Shown here in pieces: positions 59,429-64,000 of a stretch of 64,000 nt of DNA; within the stretch, counting starts at the first letter, position 1; each line of letters opens with the position of its first letter. The stretch is from CAZPQK01 sp964588695 (GTDB taxonomy: Bacteria > Krumholzibacteriota > Krumholzibacteriia > WVZY01 > JAKEHA01). The DNA is taken from contig CAZPQK010000002.1 of the NCBI GenBank assembly GCA_964588695.1, forward strand, positions 248,001 through 312,000, written 5' to 3'. The translations under genes were made by a program, and so were the position numbers. The notes beneath the pieces were generated by a model. It saw only the letters and a program-made list of their open reading frames with translations. It searched no databases and was not told the DNA's origin.

Positions 59429-59994
59429 ATCTCGACGGCAGCTTCCAGGACAGCGATCTTTCCGTCATCGGTTTTAAAAATTACGTTCAACCGATGGGTC
59501 GCAGTGTTCGTGAAAATCGAAAACGACTTCCCATTGTTGGCTAGCTTGGCGACGGCCGTGTCCAAGTCCAGCTCCGGAAATTCATACGGATTGGGAGTCG
59601 TCACCATCGGCGCCACGGCCAGCGCCACAGGATTTGGCTCGTCGTCACTCTCGGTGTCAGAATCCTGGGTAAAGTCAACTGCAGCATCGCCCATGCTGAC
59701 GTTGGTCCGGCGGTCGCGGATCTTGTCTTTGTAGCGACGAAGTTGCTTCTCCAGCTTGTCGCATGCACGGTCTACCGACACGTACATATCGTCGCTCTCT
59801 TCGGTGCTCACAAAGTCGTGCTTGTTGGCATGCACCGTTATTTCGACTTTGTGTCGATACTTCTCCAACGAAAAGATGATGTGGGCGTGCATCACCTGGT
59901 CGAAGTACTTCTTCATACCCGACACCTTGTCTTCGGCGTAGTCGCGTAGCGCGGGTGCCAAGTCGTAGTGCCGGGCGGTTGTGGTCACGTTCAT
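59425..59994 (-). CDS. hpf: Ribosome hibernation promoting factor, long form (189 aa)
   Basis: HPF dimerises 70S ribosomes into inactive 100S particles. The N-terminal S30AE domain (about 1-100) has LRDYAEDKVSGMKKYFDQV and DDMYVSVDRACDKLEKQLRR. The acidic linker is about 108-130. The C-terminal dimerisation domain (about 132-189) is the long-HPF type, with NPYEF and a terminal beta-hairpin. GGGGGAAGTGA precedes the ATG at 59994. It follows rpoN, as in enterobacteria, where the short form is usual. Confidence 0.95.
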   Translation of the reverse strand: MNVTTTARHYDLAPALRDYAEDKVSGMKKYFDQVMHAHIIFSLEKYRHKVEITVHANKHDFVSTEESDDMYVSVDRACDKLEKQLRRYKDKIRDRRTNVSMGDAAVDFTQDSDTESDDEPNPVALAVAPMVTTPNPYEFPELDLDTAVAKLANNGKSFSIFTNTATHRLNVIFKTDDGKIAVLEAAVEI

Positions 59995-60237
59995 TCACTT
60001 CCCCCTTTGGGTAAGCAAGCTTCCGCACGCCCTGGTCCACCCGTGAGCACGTTTGTGCGCGCGCGTCGACCAGGCACCGGTTCTGACTCCGGAAAATGGT
60101 TTACGAATCCGATTTGTGCGGGGAGCTTTAGGAAAAGAGATGAGGACAAACGGTTCACGTAGATCCAGACGGTTGTTAACTCGTTCCTTCACTAAGAATA
60201 TAACGGACCCGGGGCCAGAATCAAGCCCCGGTAACCG

Positions 60238-61671
60238 CTAGTAAGTCTTACGCATACGGGCCGGCAGGATGTTCAACTGCTCCCTATACTTGGCCACCGT
60301 CCGCCGGGCGATGTTCAGGCCGTCGGCCTTCAGCATGTCGGCGATCTTCTGGTCGCTGTAAGGGTGCTTGGGATCCTCGGCCTCGATAATCTTACGAATC
60401 TTGTCCTTGGCACTCTTGGCCGACACTTCGCCGCCATCGGCGGTGGCCAGGCTGCTGGAGAAAAAGAACTTCAGTTCGAACACACCGCGCGGCGTTTGCA
60501 CATACTTGTTGGTCGTCACGCGACTCACGGTGGATTCGTGCATACCGATTTCGCTGGCCACCTGCTGCAGCGTCAGCGGACGAAGATGCGCGGTGCCTTT
60601 CTCAAAGAACGCGGCTTGCTTACGAACAATGCACTCCATAACACGCACCATTGTACGACGGCGCTGTTCGATGGTTTGAATCAGCCACTTGGCCGACTTC
60701 AGCCGCGAGTTGATAAACTCCCGCGTCTCCTTGTCGCCGTCTTTGGTGTCCTTCATGAGTTCGTCGTGGTAACTCTGGCTAACCCGAAGGCGGGGAATGT
60801 TGCGGTCGTTAAGATAGACCACGTACTTCTCGTCGACCTTCTCGACCACCAGGTCGGGAATAACGTACTTGGGGTCGTCGACCACAACCTCCAGGCCTGG
60901 CTTGGGGTCGAGCATGGCAATGACGCTGCACTGTTCCTGAATGTCTTGCGGCGAAACTTTTAGCTTCTTGGCAATCTCCAGATACTTCTTTTGCTTAAAC
61001 TCTTCAAAGTGGTCGCGAATAATGCGGGCGGCAGTGCTGTCGTCCTGCCCCTGAAACTTCAGTTGCAACAGCAAACACTCTTGCAGGTTGCGGGCGCCGA
61101 CACCGGCAGGATCAAATCCCTGGATGATCTCCAGAACGGCGTCAACTTTTTCGACGTCGACGCCGACCGTGTTGGCGACTTCTTCGAGTTCGCAGGTCAG
61201 GTAACCGCTTTCGTCGAGCGAACCAATCAGGTAGTCACCAATCGCAATCTGCTCCTGGTCGTCGGTGATGATTCGCAGCTGGCTGATTAGTTGATCGGTA
61301 AACGAGCGCTTTGCGACCGGCACCTTCTCGAAGAACTCTTCGTGGTTCTCGTCGGCGCCGGCATTGCTCATCTCAAAACCGGAATTAAAATACTCGTCCC
61401 AGTCGATCTGCTCGTCGCCCGCTTCGGCGGTAGCGTCTTCGTCTTTGTCCTTTTCGTCGTTCTCGTTGTCGTTTTCTTTGGCTTCGGTCTCCTCGCGGAT
61501 ATCCTCGTACTCTTCGATTTCTTCGAGCAGAGGGTTCTCCATGATCTCTTGCTTGAGCATCTGCTGCAGTTCGATGGCCGGCATCTGCAACAGTTTAAGC
61601 GCCTGCTGCAGCTTGGGCGTCATGACCAGCTGTTGGCGCTGTTTGAGATGGAGTCCGAACTTCATTTCCAT
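60238..61671 (-). CDS. rpoN: RNA polymerase sigma-54 factor (477 aa)
   Basis: RpoN directs polymerase to -24/-12 promoters with activator ATPases. Region I, rich in Gln and Leu, is at 1-50 (LKQRQQLVMTPKLQQALKLL). Region II is acidic (about 55-95). The core-binding domain and helix-turn-helix cover about 110-400. The RpoN box ARRTVAKYRE is at 455-464. ATG at 61671, or the ATG two codons later. It lies 39 bases after lptB, as in enterobacteria. A hairpin CCGGGGC/GCCCCGG follows the stop without a strong U-tract. Confidence 0.97.
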   Translation of the reverse strand: MEMKFGLHLKQRQQLVMTPKLQQALKLLQMPAIELQQMLKQEIMENPLLEEIEEYEDIREETEAKENDNENDEKDKDEDATAEAGDEQIDWDEYFNSGFEMSNAGADENHEEFFEKVPVAKRSFTDQLISQLRIITDDQEQIAIGDYLIGSLDESGYLTCELEEVANTVGVDVEKVDAVLEIIQGFDPAGVGARNLQECLLLQLKFQGQDDSTAARIIRDHFEEFKQKKYLEIAKKLKVSPQDIQEQCSVIAMLDPKPGLEVVVDDPKYVIPDLVVEKVDEKYVVYLNDRNIPRLRVSQSYHDELMKDTKDGDKETREFINSRLKSAKWLIQTIEQRRRTMVRVMECIVRKQAAFFEKGTAHLRPLTLQQVASEIGMHESTVSRVTTNKYVQTPRGVFELKFFFSSSLATADGGEVSAKSAKDKIRKIIEAEDPKHPYSDQKIADMLKADGLNIARRTVAKYREQLNILPARMRKTY

Positions 61672-61710
61672 AGAAAGCTCACTTTAGTTGTCAGTGTAGT
61701 GCCGTCGACG

Positions 61711-62502
61711 TCAGAGTGTAAACGAATCTCCCAGGTAGATCTGGCGAACTTCCTGATCGCTTGCCAACTCGTCGGCCGTACCCGAGCGCTTGATGTTGCC
61801 TTCGTACATTATGTACGCCCGGTCGGTAATCTTTAGGGTGTCGCGCACGTTGTGGTCGGTAATTAAAATTCCCAGTCCACGTTCGGTTAACTTGCCGACA
61901 ATTCCCTGCAGGTCTTGCACAGCGATGGGATCGATTCCCGCGAACGGTTCGTCTAGCAGAATGAACTTTGGGTTCGTGACCAGCGATCGGGTAATTTCGA
62001 CGCGGCGCCGTTCTCCACCCGAGAGCATGTAACCTTTGCTATGACGAATGTGCGAAATATCAAGTTCGCCCAGTAGCTGCTCTAACCTTTCCTTTCTTTC
62101 GGCGCGAGACCCCGGCATCGTCTCGATAATCGCCATCAAATTTTGTTCGACCGTCATCCCGCGAAAGATTGACGGTTCCTGCGGCAAGTACCCGATCCCC
62201 ATTCGCGCGCGCCGGTACATGGGATCTCCGGTGATGTCCCTGCCGTCCAGCGTTACCCGGCCCGCGTTGGGGCGAATCATGCCGACGATCATGTAGAACG
62301 TCGTGGTCTTGCCCGCTCCGTTGGGCCCTAACAGCCCCACCACTTCACCCGCATTCACTTCGATGCTCACCCCGGCAACGACCTTGCGGCGGTTGTAGAC
62401 CTTGACCACGTTGTCGGTGGCCAGTACCGCGCCCGCTTTGCTTTCGGCTTCCGCCTGGGGCTGCGGCGGCGTCTGGGTGACGGTGTCGTTAGAGTTGCTC
62501 AC
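61711..62502 (-). CDS. lptB: LPS export ABC transporter ATPase LptB (263 aa)
   Basis: LptB powers extraction of LPS by LptFG. Walker A GPNGAGKTT is at 59-67, the Q-loop lies in YLPQEPSIFRGMTVEQN, the signature LSGGE is at 160-164, Walker B ILLDEP is at 181-186, and the switch histidine is in ITDHNVRDTL. SGGERRRVEITRSL is typical of LptB. About 25 extra, polar N-terminal residues precede the NBD. The ATG at 62502 overlaps lptC by 14 bases. The permeases lptF and lptG are 14 kb away. No lptA lies between lptC and lptB. Confidence 0.96.
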   Translation of the reverse strand: MSNSNDTVTQTPPQPQAEAESKAGAVLATDNVVKVYNRRKVVAGVSIEVNAGEVVGLLGPNGAGKTTTFYMIVGMIRPNAGRVTLDGRDITGDPMYRRARMGIGYLPQEPSIFRGMTVEQNLMAIIETMPGSRAERKERLEQLLGELDISHIRHSKGYMLSGGERRRVEITRSLVTNPKFILLDEPFAGIDPIAVQDLQGIVGKLTERGLGILITDHNVRDTLKITDRAYIMYEGNIKRSGTADELASDQEVRQIYLGDSFTL

Positions 62503-63052
62503 TCAACGACCCCTCTTCATCAATAATCGTCGCTTTTACGTTTCGCTTTATATCTACCGACGACAATTCGTGATCGCACTCCAGCCCGATACCGGTGATC
62601 ACACTGTTCCCCCGGGTCAATTTTACCGGGCTGTCGCTGACAATCTTGTCCAGCTCGTTTACGTAAAGCAGCGAATCGGTCTCCAGGACGTCTCCGTCGT
62701 GGGAAGTCACTAGCACGTTGCCGTAGGCCAGCATGTTGCGCGATGTTTCTTCGTACTGTCCAAAATCACTCACCAGAGTGGTCTGGAGCGAACCGTCGCG
62801 GTCAAAGAACTTGATCGTGGGCTGTTCCATGATCAACTGCCCGCGCATCGCAAACTTGTTGGCTATGGGAGCGGTCAGCTCCCAGCGGGTGACGCCGCTG
62901 TCCGATTCGGAAGTAACAAAGGACCGGATCACCTCGTCGGGAATCTCCGAGTTATCCAGCGGCTCCAAATCGGATGAATTATTGTCACATCCGGCAACAA
63001 TTCCCATTAAAGCCAAAACGGTGCCGAACACGACCAACTTAGTTCGCAACAT
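62489..63052 (-). CDS. lptC: LPS export system protein LptC, lipoprotein form (187 aa)
   Basis: LptC is the periplasmic bridge that receives LPS from LptBFG. Residues 1-21 are a signal peptide ending in lipobox IVAGC (C22), so it is a lipoprotein rather than membrane-anchored by a helix. The beta-jellyroll covers about 50-180 with WELTAPIANKFAMRGQLIM and repeated short strands. It overlaps the acyltransferase gene upstream by 14 bases and lptB downstream by 14. The coordinates and context fit LptC. Confidence 0.9.
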   Translation of the reverse strand: MLRTKLVVFGTVLALMGIVAGCDNNSSDLEPLDNSEIPDEVIRSFVTSESDSGVTRWELTAPIANKFAMRGQLIMEQPTIKFFDRDGSLQTTLVSDFGQYEETSRNMLAYGNVLVTSHDGDVLETDSLLYVNELDKIVSDSPVKLTRGNSVITGIGLECDHELSSVDIKRNVKATIIDEEGSLSEQL

Positions 63053-63971
63053 GCGCTTGGGACTCTCTCCTCTCCTCTGGCAATCCGCGCCATCGGTTGT
63101 GAAACCACACCCATTGCTTGGGCGCAGTGCGAATTAACGTCTCTATGGCCTGCGAGCAGGCCGTCGTGATTTCTCTAACAGCGCTATCTTTATTTCCGAC
63201 ATTTTCTGGAACCGGGATTGGTGGCAGCACCTGCACCCGATACTTCCCATCATTTGTTCCAAAAATGGCCATCGGAACGATCGGGGCGCCGGTGCTTAGC
63301 GCGATTTTGGCCACCCCTGACGGCGTGTGAGCCAGCCGCCCAAAGAACGGTACGTAAAGGCCCGCGACGTCGGTGTGCTGGTCGATCAACACGCCCAGCG
63401 CACGTTTGCTCCGCAGCACCCGCAGCATTTCCCGCGCGTTGGCGTCGCGGTCGATCGTCTCGACACCCACGGACCGTCGGATGCGCTGTAACGCCTTGTC
63501 AAGTCGTGGGTTACGCATCTTGCGGGCGACAACAGTAACCGGGTAACCCCGCTGCCCGAAATAAGCCGGCATTAGCTCCCAGCAACCGATATGACCGGTC
63601 ACCGCGATCAACCCCTTCCCTTCGGCGAAGGCTGCGTCGATGTGTTCGATGCCGTCGACCTGCGAGACCATTGCGTCAATTTGCTCGCGAGACGATCCCT
63701 CGAGTTTCAAAAAGTCGAACGCGTGCTCGCCGAGCGCGCGGAACATCGACCGGGTCATCGCCTGGCGAACCATCGTCGGTGACTGCGGAAACGCGATGGC
63801 CAGGTTTTCAATAGACCGCTCGCGATCTTTTGGAAACCACCGATACGCCCGGGCACCGAGGGCGCCGAACCACTTGCGCCCGGGTCGACGCGGGAGCGTC
63901 CTGGCCGTCACGTACAGCGTCTGAATGAGCGCGTACTCGAGGGCCCGCTTGACTCGCTTTTCTTTCGCCAC
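63039..63971 (-). CDS. Lipid A biosynthesis lauroyl/acyl-acyltransferase family, LpxL-like (310 aa)
   Basis: This is an inner-membrane acyltransferase adding a secondary acyl chain to Kdo2-lipid A, or a related transfer. The HX4E catalytic motif is H127-x4-E132 in VTGHIGCWE. RKMRNPRLDKALQRIR and LGVLIDQHTDVAGLYVPFFG are conserved LpxL/HtrB segments. A helix near residues 10-25 anchors it. The GTG at 63971 has GGAG about nine bases upstream. It lies first in the minus-strand locus and overlaps lptC by 14 bases, consistent with coordinated lipid A modification and export. Confidence 0.93.
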   Translation of the reverse strand: MAKEKRVKRALEYALIQTLYVTARTLPRRPGRKWFGALGARAYRWFPKDRERSIENLAIAFPQSPTMVRQAMTRSMFRALGEHAFDFLKLEGSSREQIDAMVSQVDGIEHIDAAFAEGKGLIAVTGHIGCWELMPAYFGQRGYPVTVVARKMRNPRLDKALQRIRRSVGVETIDRDANAREMLRVLRSKRALGVLIDQHTDVAGLYVPFFGRLAHTPSGVAKIALSTGAPIVPMAIFGTNDGKYRVQVLPPIPVPENVGNKDSAVREITTACSQAIETLIRTAPKQWVWFHNRWRGLPEERRESQAHVAN

Positions 63972-64000
63972 GGCGTCTCCATCGAAATCGCCAAAAACCC

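Overview
This window looks like a scaffold from a Gram-negative bacterium of the Fibrobacteres-Chlorobi-Bacteroidetes (FCB) superphylum or a nearby uncultured phylum. The pointers are a full-length SprA-type outer-membrane protein, a GWxTD-like secreted protein, lipopolysaccharide assembly genes (lpxL-like, lptC, lptB and an lptF/lptG pair), sigma-54, and an HprK/HPr system beside mannose-type PTS subunits. I cannot assign a phylum from sequence alone. A run of 10 Ns at 32150-32159 shows a scaffolded, probably metagenomic, assembly. I see no rRNA, tRNA, CRISPR array, prophage or insertion sequence.

Layout. 1-2432 is the N-terminal part of uvrA, cut by the window edge, preceded by a very large secreted TPR protein (2553-6206) with a long hairpin-rich leader. 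6729-13455 is a set of small accessory modules: a CPBP protease divergent from a TetR regulator with paired operators; a GNAT acetyltransferase; a PhzF/EamA/rhodanese operon divergent from a GlxA-type AraC regulator with a probable leaderless promoter; and asnS. 13471-15818 is a ktrAB-like potassium uptake pair. 16057-20083 has a TPR/zinc-ribbon membrane protein, a PATAN (DUF4388) protein and a UbiA prenyltransferase. 20080-27595 is mixed: a polysaccharide deacetylase, an aminotransferase, two single-domain response regulators (one apparently starting at AUU), an exported intradiol dioxygenase, a decayed HNH-endonuclease-like gene, an unrecognised gene, and an M16 peptidase.

27712-37932 is the conserved translation/transcription block in minus-strand order rimP-nusA-infB-DUF503-rbfA-truB-ribF-rpsO-pnp. 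The truB copy carries an assembly artefact. 38239-50276 is an envelope block: an M28 peptidase, sprA, and divergently lptF, lptG and the GWxTD-like protein. 50626-63971, all on the minus strand, reads lpxL-like, lptC, lptB, rpoN, hpf, hprK, PTS IIA-IIB-IIC-IID, HPr, EI, a PGI/PMI isomerase, a sugar nucleotidyltransferase and metK. It resembles the enterobacterial lpt-rpoN-hpf-ptsN locus, with hprK and a mannose-type PTS in the place of ptsN/npr and with no lptA between lptC and lptB.

No single unmistakably new system stands out. The most useful leads are the AUU start of the response regulator, the decayed HNH gene with a linked dispersed palindrome, the structured leader at 6380-6690, the truB misassembly, the candidate small RNA at 50334-50488, and the joint lpt/rpoN/PTS locus.
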